The notes below the pieces were generated by a model. The model saw nothing but the letters and a program-made list of their open reading frames with translations, did no database searches and had not been told where the DNA came from. The translations under genes and the position numbers were made by a program. This document shows, piece after piece, positions 1-6,082 of a stretch of 7,241 bases of DNA. Where the stretch lies: assembly GCA_003133285.1 (NCBI GenBank), contig PKWR01000199.1:12200-19440 (forward strand), given 5' to 3'. Positions within the stretch are counted from its first letter, which is position 1, and each line of letters opens with the position of its first letter. Source of the DNA: Coriobacteriia bacterium. GTDB taxonomy: Bacteria > Actinomycetota > Coriobacteriia > Anaerosomatales > PALSA-660.

Positions 1-1136
1 GTCAGCCGGAGCGTCGCGGTGCGGGGCCCTCCGCCCACGCAGGCGCGGGCGAGATCGGTCGCGAGGCCCGCAAGATCGGGACCGCGACCCACCTGTGACG
101 GCGTGATCCTGACGCTACCGCCCGTGGCGACGAACGCCGCGTCGCGGGCCGGCCGCCCGATCCCCTTGGTGAGCGGCGCGATCGCGGCACCGATGCGGGT
201 CGGGTCGAAGCCGGCCACCAGCCGCATGCGCTGGCCGGCCGAGGCTCCCGTCGACGTCTCCGCGGACCCGGTCGCGGGTGTGGAGATCTCGACGGCCGGA
301 GTGATCACGGGCACCCGGGTGAACGTGACCCAGCCGGCCACCTGCGACTGCGGGATCTGCGTGACCGCGCCCTCGAACGCGATCTTCACGCCACCGGAGA
401 CCAGCTCGCGCGCGTCGGCGAGGGCCTGCTGCGCGTCCTCGTCACTGACCGATGCGGGAACGTTCGCAAAGACGACCGCGCCGGAGCGCGAGGTGCTCAC
501 GAAGGCGGTGGCGATGGCGGCCAGGGTCCGATCGCGATCGAGGCGCCTGCCCGGCGCACTCTTGACGAAGCCGACGGACGTCCCACTCACGGTCACCGAG
601 GCGTCGCGGGCCGCGACGGTCACCGACGCGTCGATCTCATCGAGCAGCGCGGCGGCCCGCTCCGGGTCGCCCATGACGACCACCGGTACGCTGGACCCGC
701 CGAAGAGCGCGCTGACGCGCTGGCCGAGCATCTGCAGCACGCCGCCGGTGCGTCCGACCTCCATGGCGGCGTCGATGCTCGCGGTGGCGTCGACACGCAC
801 ACCGATCTGCTGGTCGGCGACCTTCCAGGTCTGGGTCCCGAACACGGCCGTCACCGGCCGCTTGGAGCCGGCGGCGAATGCGGTCGTAAGAGCCGTGCGC
901 GCTTCCGCCGGCATCATCGAGCCGACCGAGACGTCTCCGACGCGGACACCGGGATGCACGCGCCCCTGGGTCGCGGCGATGTCGACCACGATACCGAGCA
1001 CGAGGAGCCCGGCCACCGCCGCGGCGACGATCGCAGCCATCATGCGGCGGTCGCCGGTGAGCACGTCGCGCCATGAGGCGCGCGCCGCTGTACGGGAGCG
1101 GCGCGACACGTACGGTGTTTCGGGTGTGTCGGACAT
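1..1136 (-). CDS. VanW-family / peptidoglycan-binding-type membrane protein, 3' end outside the window
   Basis: The frame is open from an ATG at 1136 to the left edge, giving 378 residues with no stop. Residues 1-31 are polar and basic, and 32-55 form one hydrophobic membrane segment (a non-cleaved anchor, or an uncleaved signal). Next comes the 'HPGVRVGDVSVGSMMPAEA' stretch typical of the extracytoplasmic part of VanW-type proteins. Two copies of a PG_binding_4 (YoaR-like) pattern follow, at about 166-235 with 'SAPGRRLD' and about 315-378 with 'ITPSQVGRGPDL'. A low-complexity Thr/Ala/Ser linker lies near 285-300. In this family a VanW domain usually comes C-terminal to these repeats and would lie beyond base 1. 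The exact role is unknown; a cell-wall-linked function is inferred. The Shine-Dalgarno is weak (AGG three bases before the ATG), but an in-frame stop at 1161-1163 leaves no better start. The long opposite-strand frame here is a shadow. Confidence 0.82.
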   Translation of the reverse strand, partial: MSDTPETPYVSRRSRTAARASWRDVLTGDRRMMAAIVAAAVAGLLVLGIVVDIAATQGRVHPGVRVGDVSVGSMMPAEARTALTTAFAAGSKRPVTAVFGTQTWKVADQQIGVRVDATASIDAAMEVGRTGGVLQMLGQRVSALFGGSSVPVVVMGDPERAAALLDEIDASVTVAARDASVTVSGTSVGFVKSAPGRRLDRDRTLAAIATAFVSTSRSGAVVFANVPASVSDEDAQQALADARELVSGGVKIAFEGAVTQIPQSQVAGWVTFTRVPVITPAVEISTPATGSAETSTGASAGQRMRLVAGFDPTRIGAAIAPLTKGIGRPARDAAFVATGGSVRITPSQVGRGPDLAGLATDLARACVGGGPRTATLRL

Positions 1137-1240
1137 CGCCTGGCTGGACCGTTCTCGCAGTCACCTGCGGATGGGGGTCTCCAGCATACAGGAGGCCAAG
1201 TCGTTCCCGCAGGTAGCTGCCGTAACGACCCGGCTACGGA

Positions 1241-1945
1241 TCAGGGTTTCGGAGGCGTCAGGGCCGCTTGCTCCGCCAGCGCCTCGCGGTAGGCCCGACG
1301 TGCGATGAACGTGTACTGCACAGCGGCCGATAGCGACATGACCACGCCGGCGACAACGAGGTAGAAGCCGAGCAGGTGTTCGCCGCCGATGGTGACGTGC
1401 GCGGACCCCAGCCCGATCGTTCCGAGGACGGGGGTGCTCACGCCGGGGAAGTCCCATATGAGCGATGCGAACCCGGCGAGCAGGACCGCTGTCGTCGCCT
1501 TGCCCAGCCATGTGACCGGGATCCGGCGGCCGTGGCGCTCGAGGACCCACGCTCCGTAGAGCAGGTAGACGTCGCGGCCGACGAGCACCAACAGGAGCAG
1601 CAGGCTCACGCGGCCGACCAGATAGAGGCCCAGCAGCGCACTCGCGATGAGGAGCCGGTCGACGAGCGGGTCGATGATCTTCCCGATCGCGGTGACGGTG
1701 CCCGTCGCGCGCGCGATCAGGCCGTCCAGCCAGTCGGTGCCCGCGCAGATGGTGAACAGCCCGAAGGCCGCGTCGTTGCGGCCCGAGCTGGGCGCCTCGA
1801 AGACGAGGAACCAGAAGAAGAACGGGATGAGGACGAGCCTCAGCACCGTGATCACATTCGGTATCGAGATGACGTCGCGTGAGTGGTCGACGGGCAGGTT
1901 CTGCACCGCCGTCTTCGGGTCGCGACGCGCCGGCCTGGCTACCAC
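1241..1945 (-). CDS. CDP-alcohol phosphatidyltransferase family protein (PgsA- or Cls-like)
   Basis: This integral membrane enzyme transfers a phosphatidyl group from CDP-diacylglycerol to an alcohol acceptor in phospholipid synthesis. The family signature DxxDGxxARx8Gx3Dx3D is complete: Asp71, Asp74, Gly75, Ala78, Arg79, Gly88, Asp92 and Asp96 of 234 residues. The aspartates bind the metal ion, and the last is the expected catalytic base. The N-terminal 'SIPNVITVLRL' is typical of PgsA-like members, and about six hydrophobic segments are visible. The acceptor cannot be fixed by eye. Glycerol-3-phosphate (PgsA) is likely, but actinobacterial cardiolipin synthases share this fold and the 'GRDVYLL' segment. 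I chose the GTG at 1945 because AGGAGG lies five bases upstream; the frame stays open upstream to 2044, but that would overlap corA by about 35 codons. It overlaps the corA stop by 7 bases, so translational coupling is likely. Confidence 0.9.
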   Translation of the reverse strand: MVARPARRDPKTAVQNLPVDHSRDVISIPNVITVLRLVLIPFFFWFLVFEAPSSGRNDAAFGLFTICAGTDWLDGLIARATGTVTAIGKIIDPLVDRLLIASALLGLYLVGRVSLLLLLVLVGRDVYLLYGAWVLERHGRRIPVTWLGKATTAVLLAGFASLIWDFPGVSTPVLGTIGLGSAHVTIGGEHLLGFYLVVAGVVMSLSAAVQYTFIARRAYREALAEQAALTPPKP

Positions 1946-2898
1946 CAGCCCCTCCTCTTGAACACGAAGAGCATCCCGATCGTGATGACGACGAACGAGG
2001 CGATGACGGCCGGGAACGACCAGGCCCATTCGGGCGCCGGCCACATCGTCTTCGTGAGGTTCATCCCGTAGACGCCCGAGATGAGCGTGAGCGGCATGAA
2101 GATCGTCGCGACGACGGTCAGCTGCTTCATCACGACGTTCAGGCGGTTGGAGATCGCGGAGAGGTAGATGTCCATGACGCTCGAGGCGACGTCGCGATAG
2201 GTATCGATGGCGTCCGAGATGCGTGCGACGTGGTCGCCGACGTCCTGGAAGTACAGGTAGGCCTCCTGGCTCACGAGCTCGTCGTGCCGCGCCATCGCAC
2301 GCAGGACGTCCCGTTCCGGCCCGACGACCTTGTGCAGGCTGAGCATCACGCGCTTCACCTGGTAGAGCTGCTGCAGCTGCTCGTCCTTGACCTTGGCGAG
2401 CAGCTCGTTCTCGATGCGGTCGAGCTCTTCTCCGACCATGTCCACGACCGGGAACATCCGATCCACCGAACGATCGAGGATGCTGTGCAGCGTCCAGGCG
2501 GCGCCGCGCGCGACGACCCCGCAGGCGTCATCCGCGACCTCGTCGATCGCCTTGATGTGGTTGCGGTGCGAGGTGATGAGGTAGTCGGTGCCGAGAAAGA
2601 CGTCGATCTCGCTGAGGACGAGGGCCTGACCGTCTCCGAGCTGCGGCGACACCCAGACCATGAACAGGTTCTCGGCGTAGGTGTCGAGCTTCGGCCGCTG
2701 CGGGAAGTGCACGGTGTCCTCGAGAGCGAGCGGATGCAGGGGGTAGTGGGCCGCGAGCGCCTTCAGCGAGTCCTCATCGGGTTCGGACACGTCGACCCAT
2801 ACGGCTCCGGCGCCTGCCTTCGCGTCGGCAAGGTCGGCGATCGACCCGACGCGGAGCTGGTCGTTCTCCACCCAACGCACGATCACCCTGGCCGCCAC
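1939..2898 (-). CDS. corA: Magnesium/cobalt transporter CorA
   Basis: CorA is a homopentameric inner-membrane channel that imports Mg2+ (and Co2+ or Ni2+ in some members). The protein has 319 residues, the usual size. It has a cytoplasmic alpha/beta domain ('WVDVSEPDEDSLKALAAHY', about 34-52), a long helical stalk (about 120-255), and two C-terminal membrane helices (about 258-277 and 295-314). The selectivity motif Gly278-Met279-Asn280 sits in 'GVYGMN'. A basic C-terminus (Lys-Arg-Arg) follows the second helix, as expected. The periplasmic loop differs from the common 'MPEL' form and reads 'TMWPAPEWAW'. The start is a GTG at 2898 with a GGAGAGGGG Shine-Dalgarno region just upstream. It overlaps the phosphatidyltransferase gene by 7 bases, so the two probably form one transcript. 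No M-box riboswitch was recognised in the short leader. Confidence 0.96.
   Translation of the reverse strand: MAARVIVRWVENDQLRVGSIADLADAKAGAGAVWVDVSEPDEDSLKALAAHYPLHPLALEDTVHFPQRPKLDTYAENLFMVWVSPQLGDGQALVLSEIDVFLGTDYLITSHRNHIKAIDEVADDACGVVARGAAWTLHSILDRSVDRMFPVVDMVGEELDRIENELLAKVKDEQLQQLYQVKRVMLSLHKVVGPERDVLRAMARHDELVSQEAYLYFQDVGDHVARISDAIDTYRDVASSVMDIYLSAISNRLNVVMKQLTVVATIFMPLTLISGVYGMNLTKTMWPAPEWAWSFPAVIASFVVITIGMLFVFKRRGWW
1951..1956 (-). promoter_or_regulatory. Ribosome binding site of the phosphatidyltransferase gene, inside corA
   Basis: AGGAGG on the minus strand, with a five-base spacer to the GTG at 1945-1943. The same bases are the two consecutive AGG arginine codons of the CorA C-terminal Lys-Arg-Arg-Gly-Trp-Trp tail. 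The site decides the start of the downstream gene and implies that ribosomes finishing corA can reinitiate on it. Confidence 0.8.
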
Positions 2899-2958
2899 GT
2901 GTCCCCTCTCCGCAGCCGCTGCAGCACGGCCCCCGTCCTTCCTGTTCCTGCATGTTCG

Positions 2959-2964
2959 ATTATG
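2959..2964 (-). promoter_or_regulatory. Possible -10 box for corA
   Basis: The minus-strand hexamer CATAAT lies 60 bases upstream of the corA GTG in an otherwise GC-rich gap. There is no recognisable -35 hexamer at 16-18 bases, so the call rests on AT content and position alone. Confidence 0.25.
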
Positions 2965-2997
2965 CGCGTTGTGCCGACCCTAGGGGGCGTCGACAAT

Positions 2998-3016
2998 CCG
3001 GTTGCCGGGCAACGGG
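2998..3016 (-). terminator. Short inverted repeat after the DUF1801 gene
   Basis: A GTTGCC / GGCAAC dyad (3001-3006 and 3008-3013) with extra flanking C/G pairs lies 9 bases past the stop at 3025. With a realistic five-base loop it folds as a short interrupted hairpin. No T-run follows on the minus strand, so intrinsic termination is doubtful. Confidence 0.25.
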
Positions 3017-3024
3017 ACGGCGCG

Positions 3025-3396
3025 CTACTTCGACGTCTTGCGCGCGTTCTCCCTCACGCGGTACTCGACGATCCGGCGGACCAGGTCCCAGGGCATGGGC
3101 TTGCCCAGCGGGAACTGGACCGAGCCCTTCGCGTTCTTGTAGGGCCCGAGCTCAGCCCTGAACGCCTCGATCCCGCTGGGCATCGGATAGAGCCCCACGT
3201 GATGCTTGAATCCCGCGAAGTGGACCAGATGCTTCCCATTCAGGTCGAACGTGGGCATCGCGTAGCTGATCGTCTCGATCGCGTCGGGCGCGGTCGCCCT
3301 GATCAGAGCGCGCAACTCCTTCAGCACCTCTTGGGTCTCGGGAGGGAACCCTGCGATGTACTCCTCGATGGAGCCGGCCGTCGGTCGCTCTGCCAT
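3025..3396 (-). CDS. DUF1801 (YdhG-like) domain protein
   Basis: This small soluble protein of 123 residues is filled by one DUF1801 domain. Family marks are an N-terminal 'SIEEYIAGFPPETQEVLKEL' helix (9-28), 'ISYAMPTF' (43-50), 'HVGLYP' (66-71) and 'KGSVQFPL' (90-97), followed by a basic C-terminal helix. Some homologues, such as Bacillus YdhG/Fra, are described as frataxin-like iron chaperones, but most are uncharacterised, so an iron role here is only a transferred guess. The ATG at 3396 is chosen because AGGAGG precedes it by nine bases. The frame is open further upstream, to 3522, but that extension is Arg-rich and unlike the family. The gaps of 153 bases upstream and 126 bases downstream suggest a single-gene transcript. 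Confidence 0.88.
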   Translation of the reverse strand: MAERPTAGSIEEYIAGFPPETQEVLKELRALIRATAPDAIETISYAMPTFDLNGKHLVHFAGFKHHVGLYPMPSGIEAFRAELGPYKNAKGSVQFPLGKPMPWDLVRRIVEYRVRENARKTSK

Positions 3397-3479
3397 CTCG
3401 TGCAGCCTCCTGTCGGCTCTGTCCCGCTGTAGGCACCGCGCTCGCCCCGCCGGTCGGGTCGCCGCCGGGTTCCGCTGCA

Positions 3480-3485
3480 ACTCTA
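3480..3485 (-). promoter_or_regulatory. Weak candidate -10 box for the DUF1801 gene
   Basis: The minus-strand hexamer TAGAGT lies 83 bases upstream of the ATG at 3396. It is one base from the TAGACT hexamers found in two other gaps of this window. No convincing -35 box is seen at the usual distance. Confidence 0.2.
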
Positions 3486-3525
3486 CCAACGCGAAGACCA
3501 CGTCATCGACCCACTCCCCCACGGA

Positions 3526-3538
3526 CCGGAGGCTCCGG
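3526..3538 (-). terminator. Short hairpin after the SGNH hydrolase gene
   Basis: CCGGA, a GGC loop and TCCGG form a 5-bp all-matched stem starting 12 bases past the stop at 3550. It lacks a following T-run on the minus strand, so it is a weak terminator candidate. It may close the deaminase-acetyltransferase-hydrolase cluster. Confidence 0.25.
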
Positions 3539-3549
3539 CGGAAGTGCGC

Positions 3550-4236
3550 CTACGGCGTGAGCGCGGGCTCCTTCTCGAGCTCCGAGCGGATCGCTGCAGC
3601 CCAGACCTCATAGCCTCGCTTGCTCGGATGCAGGCCGTCGGACCGGTACAGTGTCCGGTCCGGCAGGCCGCCCCGGTCCAGCAACCGGCTGGTGAGATCG
3701 ATGAATCGCAACCTTGGATCGGCCAGCACGCGCTCCTCGATCAGCCGGTTCGCGCGTTGCGCGACCGGCCAGAGCCCCCACCGTGCGCGGGAAGGCGTGA
3801 TGGCCACGTAGAAGACGAGCGCCCGGGGCAATGCCTCGTGGATCCGCGCGACGAAGGCGTCGAAACGCTCGGCGATGTACTCGGGCGACGCCGGGCTCGG
3901 TCCTGAGATGTCGTTGGTGCCGGCGAAGAGCACGACCGCCGACGGGCGGTACGGCACGACGATCCGGTCCGCATAGCGGACGACGTCGTCGATCATCGCG
4001 CCGCCGAAGCCGCGGTTGACCACCCGCAAGGGCGCCATGTCCCGCTCGAGGGTCGACCACAGCGTGAAGCTCGAGCTGCCGGTGAAGACGATACCGCCCG
4101 CCGCCGGAGCGCTCCTGCGGTCCGACGCCTCGAACCTGCGGATGCTCCCCTCCCAGGGGTCGGGCCGGCCAAGGGCCGAGCGCGCCATGCCAAGGCCGAA
4201 CTCGAGTCCGCGACGGATGGAACGCACGAAGCTCAC
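3550..4236 (-). CDS. SGNH/GDSL-family hydrolase
   Basis: This is a predicted esterase or lipase-like hydrolase of 228 residues; its substrate is unknown. The SGNH blocks are all visible. 'VFTGSSSF' carries the nucleophilic Ser at about residue 55. 'NRGFGG' (74-79) supplies the oxyanion Gly, 'AGTND' (105-109) the Asn, and 'DGLHPS' (200-205) the Asp/His pair. 'PSRARWGLW' (148-156) and 'GYEVW' (208-212) match the bacterial subfamily that begins with 'WE..I..FE..D'. No clear signal peptide is present, so it may act in the cytoplasm. The GTG at 4236 is chosen because GGGAGG ends four bases before it. A TTG at 4248 is in frame but has no such site. It starts 17 bases after the acetyltransferase stop, so it is probably the last gene of that cluster. 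Confidence 0.9.
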   Translation of the reverse strand: MSFVRSIRRGLEFGLGMARSALGRPDPWEGSIRRFEASDRRSAPAAGGIVFTGSSSFTLWSTLERDMAPLRVVNRGFGGAMIDDVVRYADRIVVPYRPSAVVLFAGTNDISGPSPASPEYIAERFDAFVARIHEALPRALVFYVAITPSRARWGLWPVAQRANRLIEERVLADPRLRFIDLTSRLLDRGGLPDRTLYRSDGLHPSKRGYEVWAAAIRSELEKEPALTP

Positions 4237-4253
4237 TGGCCCTCCCAACGCGG

Positions 4254-4754
4254 CTACTCGAGCGACTCGAACTCCGGCGCGTACCGGACCAGTCCGGCGC
4301 CCCCAGGCAGCAACCCGGCCTTCAACTCGATCGCCTGGAACGCGTCACCGCCGCCGTACTCGTCCGCCAGCCCGGAGCTTGTGGCCGATCGGAATCCGAA
4401 CCGTGAGTAGTACTCCGGCTCGCCGAGCACGACCGCCCAGCCGAAGCCGAGTGCCGCACACGAGGCGAGTCCCTGCTCGACCAGCGCATGCGCGACACCG
4501 CGACGCCGGTATGCCGGGAGGACCGCGATGGGAGCGAGCCCTGCACCCGCCTCACCTGATGCAGCCGACACAGGGCTGAAGGCGACGTGACCGACGACCT
4601 GCCCGTCCTCCTCGGCGACGAGAGACACCGCAAGATGGCCCGCCTCTCTCAGCAGGTCGACGAGCCGCGTCTCCACGTCGGTCGGGAAGCAGGCGAGATG
4701 GACCTGTCTGATGGCCGCTGCGTCCTCCGGTCTCTCCGCACGCACGCTCGTCAT
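4254..4754 (-). CDS. GNAT-family N-acetyltransferase (YhbS-like)
   Basis: This 166-residue protein is one GNAT domain that should transfer acetyl from acetyl-CoA to an amine; the acceptor is unknown. 'APIAVLPAYRRRGVAHALV' (74-92) is the acetyl-CoA-binding motif A with the Arg-Arg-Gly-Val-Ala pyrophosphate loop at 84-88. 'VVLGEPEYYSRFGF' (108-121) is the mark of the YhbS-like group (COG3153). The N-terminal 'RAERPEDAAAIRQVHLACF' is the usual first strand and helix. The ATG at 4754 has GGAG five bases upstream. It sits between the deaminase (50 bases upstream) and the hydrolase (17 bases downstream), so co-transcription is likely. A joint role in modifying a small molecule is possible but unproven. 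Confidence 0.9.
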   Translation of the reverse strand: MTSVRAERPEDAAAIRQVHLACFPTDVETRLVDLLREAGHLAVSLVAEEDGQVVGHVAFSPVSAASGEAGAGLAPIAVLPAYRRRGVAHALVEQGLASCAALGFGWAVVLGEPEYYSRFGFRSATSSGLADEYGGGDAFQAIELKAGLLPGGAGLVRYAPEFESLE

Positions 4755-4804
4755 GCGGACTCCGATCCCCGGGCGTCGCCGACCGCTCTCGTCACCCCGC
4801 GGCC

Positions 4805-5206
4805 CTACTCCACCTGATAGGCATACGGCAGCAGGTCCGCAGCCTTCACCCGTGCTGTCCCGGATCCCGTGGGCACGATCACGTCGCAGTCCGGAGCGTA
4901 GCCCGCAAGCATCTGCCGGCAGTTACCGCAGGGAGCGAGGAGCTCCTCCCCGTCCGCGCCGCGCACGCTGACGAGCGTCACGAACTCGCGCTCGCCGGCG
5001 GTGATCGCGGCGCCCAGCGCGATGAACTCGGCGCAGGAACCGTGGATGCTGTAGAGGTTGACGCCCACGTAGATCCTGCCGCTCGCGCAGAGGACCGCGG
5101 CACCCACGGTGTGTCTCTCGCCCTCCGCGTCGTAGTTGCGTCGGATGGCATCACGCGCGGCTTCGATCAACGCGCGGTCGGGATCGGTGTCGGCTGGCTG
5201 AGACAA
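4805..5206 (-). CDS. Cytidine deaminase-like zinc hydrolase (blasticidin-S-deaminase-like variant)
   Basis: This 133-residue, single-domain member of the cytidine deaminase superfamily carries out zinc-dependent hydrolytic deamination. Cys58-Ala-Glu60 and Pro-Cys93-x-x-Cys96 give the three Cys ligands and the proton-shuttling Glu of tetrameric-type enzymes. The usual 'NIENASY' nucleoside-binding stretch is absent; 'GRIYVGVNLYSIHGSCAEF' stands in its place. The Arg that normally follows CAE is Phe. This layout, and the end 'LLPYAYQVE', resembles blasticidin-S deaminases more than classical Cdd. Cytidine, a related nucleoside or a nucleoside antibiotic could be the substrate. The start is TTG at 5206 with AGGGGAG six bases upstream; no ATG or GTG lies nearby. 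It leads a cluster with the acetyltransferase and SGNH hydrolase. Confidence 0.85.
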   Translation of the reverse strand: MSQPADTDPDRALIEAARDAIRRNYDAEGERHTVGAAVLCASGRIYVGVNLYSIHGSCAEFIALGAAITAGEREFVTLVSVRGADGEELLAPCGNCRQMLAGYAPDCDVIVPTGSGTARVKAADLLPYAYQVE

Positions 5207-5229
5207 TCTCGGCTCCCCTATTCGGTCGA

Positions 5230-5268
5230 GCGCTCCGCACGGTGAGCGGCGGCGCTCGCTTGGAGCGC
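5230..5268. repeat. Nested inverted repeat between the membrane peptide and deaminase genes
   Basis: An outer 7-base arm pair, GCGCTCC (5230-5236) and GGAGCGC (5262-5268), encloses an inner 5-bp hairpin, GAGCG-GCGG-CGCTC (5244-5257). It fills much of the 83-base gap. No T-run follows on either strand. It could be a Rho-assisted terminator or an mRNA structure ahead of the deaminase gene. Confidence 0.45.
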
Positions 5269-5289
5269 GTGTCAGAACACCCGCGCCGA

Positions 5290-5457
5290 TCAGCGAATGG
5301 CCACGAAGATCAGCCAGATCACGACCACGATCGCGGCGATCGAAAGGAGCACCCGCGCCTGCGTGCGCGCGAACCCCGGCGGCGGAGTCTCCTGCTCCTG
5401 CGGATGGCGCGCTTCGAGTTCCATCTGCACCTCGAGATGTGGATCGTTGCAGCTCAT
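5290..5457 (-). CDS. Small tail-anchored membrane protein, unknown function
   Basis: No known family is recognised in this 55-residue protein. Residues 1-35 are hydrophilic, with many Glu and Gln, a Pro-Pro-Pro at 25-27 and 'GFARTQAR' just before the membrane. Residues 36-54 are one hydrophobic segment ('VLLSIAAIVVVIWLIFVA'), ending in a single Arg, so the N-terminal part is probably cytoplasmic. The ATG at 5457 has GGGGGAG about four bases upstream; an in-frame ATG at 5475 has no good site. The coding case rests on the Shine-Dalgarno and the sensible polar-then-hydrophobic composition. It lies 90 bases downstream of the macrodomain gene, just after a candidate promoter. Confidence 0.65.
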   Translation of the reverse strand: MSCNDPHLEVQMELEARHPQEQETPPPGFARTQARVLLSIAAIVVVIWLIFVAIR

Positions 5458-5502
5458 ACGGCTCCCCCGACTCATCGGGCCATCTTGAGTTCGACCAGCG
5501 CC

Positions 5503-5525
5503 CCCGCGCCTCAGTCTAGCGCGGG
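5503..5525. repeat. 7-bp GC inverted repeat around the TAGACTGAG motif
   Basis: CCCGCGC (5503-5509) and GCGCGGG (5519-5525) flank exactly nine bases, which read TAGACTGAG on the minus strand. It begins 22 bases beyond the macrodomain stop. It could act as a weak terminator for that gene, or it may be a side effect of GC-rich promoter flanks. Confidence 0.4.
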
Positions 5526-5542
5526 CAGCGTCCGCGCGGTGC
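5510..5542 (-). promoter_or_regulatory. Candidate promoter element A, upstream of the small membrane protein
   Basis: Read on the minus strand, GCACCGCGCGGA is followed by TAGACTGAG. TAGACT is a reasonable actinobacterial -10 box, and the GCACCG hexamer ends 18 bases before it. A near-copy (element B, 6513-6544) precedes the HsmA gene, which supports function more than the single match does. The TAGACT box lies 55 bases upstream of the ATG at 5457. Confidence 0.35.
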
Positions 5543-5547
5543 ACCGG

Positions 5548-6075
5548 TCAGATCAGCCGCTCGATGCGCGCTCCATAGAGAACGACGTCCTGCTCCAGGT
5601 AGCAGCAGAAGACCACCGTGCGAGGGAGGTCGTGGGTCTCCAGCCAATCGTGCACGGCGGAGACGGCGATGTCGCAGGCGTCTCGTTGAGGGTAGCCGTA
5701 GATCCCGGTCGAGATGCACGGGAAGGCCATGGACTCGACGGACGCCTCCGCGGCGAGCTCGAGCGAAGAACGGTAGGCCGAAGCCAGAAGCGACGCTTCT
5801 CCGGCACCGCCCCCTTGGTAGACCGGCCCCACGGCGTGGATCACGACACGGGCGGGCAGGTCGTAGGCGCCGGTCATGCGTGCTTCGCCCGTCGGGCATC
5901 CGCCGAGCCGGCGGCACTCCTGCGCCAGGCCCGGACCGGCCGCGCGGTGGATCGCTCCGTCGACGCCACCGCCGCCGAGCAGCGAGCTGTTCGCCGCGTT
6001 CACGATCGCGTCGACCGCGAGCGCGGTGATGTCTCCCCGGACGACCCGGATCCGAGAGGCGACGGAGTCGGTCAT
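5548..6075 (-). CDS. ymdB: O-acetyl-ADP-ribose deacetylase, macrodomain protein (YmdB-type)
   Basis: This cytoplasmic enzyme hydrolyses O-acetyl-ADP-ribose, the sirtuin product, and members can also remove ADP-ribose from acidic residues. The 175 residues are a single macrodomain that aligns along its length with E. coli YmdB. 'RGDIT' (13-17) binds the adenosine part. 'NAANSSLLGGGGVDGAIHRAAGP' (26-48) holds Asn29 and Asp39, matching the YmdB residues Asn25 and Asp35. 'CISTGIYGYP' (120-129) is the phosphate-binding loop. YmdB is also reported as an RNase III regulator in E. coli, but nothing here tests that. The ATG at 6075 lies 7 bases after the HsmA stop. Its Shine-Dalgarno is weak (AGG), so translation is probably coupled to hsmA. 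Confidence 0.94.
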   Translation of the reverse strand: MTDSVASRIRVVRGDITALAVDAIVNAANSSLLGGGGVDGAIHRAAGPGLAQECRRLGGCPTGEARMTGAYDLPARVVIHAVGPVYQGGGAGEASLLASAYRSSLELAAEASVESMAFPCISTGIYGYPQRDACDIAVSAVHDWLETHDLPRTVVFCCYLEQDVVLYGARIERLI

Positions 6076-6082
6076 GGCCGGC

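Noticed and set aside
637..1164. Minus-strand open frame of 175 codons with an ATG
   Set aside because: It is in the wrong frame relative to the VanW-type gene; its product is almost entirely Arg, Gly and Ala.
1220..1239. CCGTA / TACGG dyad just after the phosphatidyltransferase stop, as a terminator
   Set aside because: The stem is 5 bp with a 10-base loop, competes with an overlapping GTAGC / GCTAC pairing, and has no T-run.
1137..1240. Promoter for the VanW-type gene, with a TATGCT hexamer on the minus strand
   Set aside because: No acceptable -35 sequence lies 16-18 bases upstream, and the hexamer alone is not enough in a 104-base gap.
19..1308. Long plus-strand open frame of 429 codons
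   Set aside because: It is antisense to the VanW-type gene, whose translation shows a membrane anchor and family repeats. The plus product is Ala/Thr/Arg-rich with no recognisable domain, as expected from GC-biased third positions.
1946..2044. N-terminal extension of the phosphatidyltransferase to 2044
   Set aside because: It would overlap corA by about 35 codons, is Arg/His-rich and unlike the family, while a strong ribosome site marks the GTG at 1945.
2899..3024. Mg2+-sensing riboswitch ahead of corA
   Set aside because: The gap is only 126 bases and shows none of the conserved M-box helices I could recognise; only a short dyad is present.
1879..3432. Plus-strand open frame of 517 codons
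   Set aside because: It lies opposite corA and the DUF1801 gene, both clear family members. Its product is His/Asp/Arg/Val-rich and crosses two unrelated genes, which marks a shadow frame.
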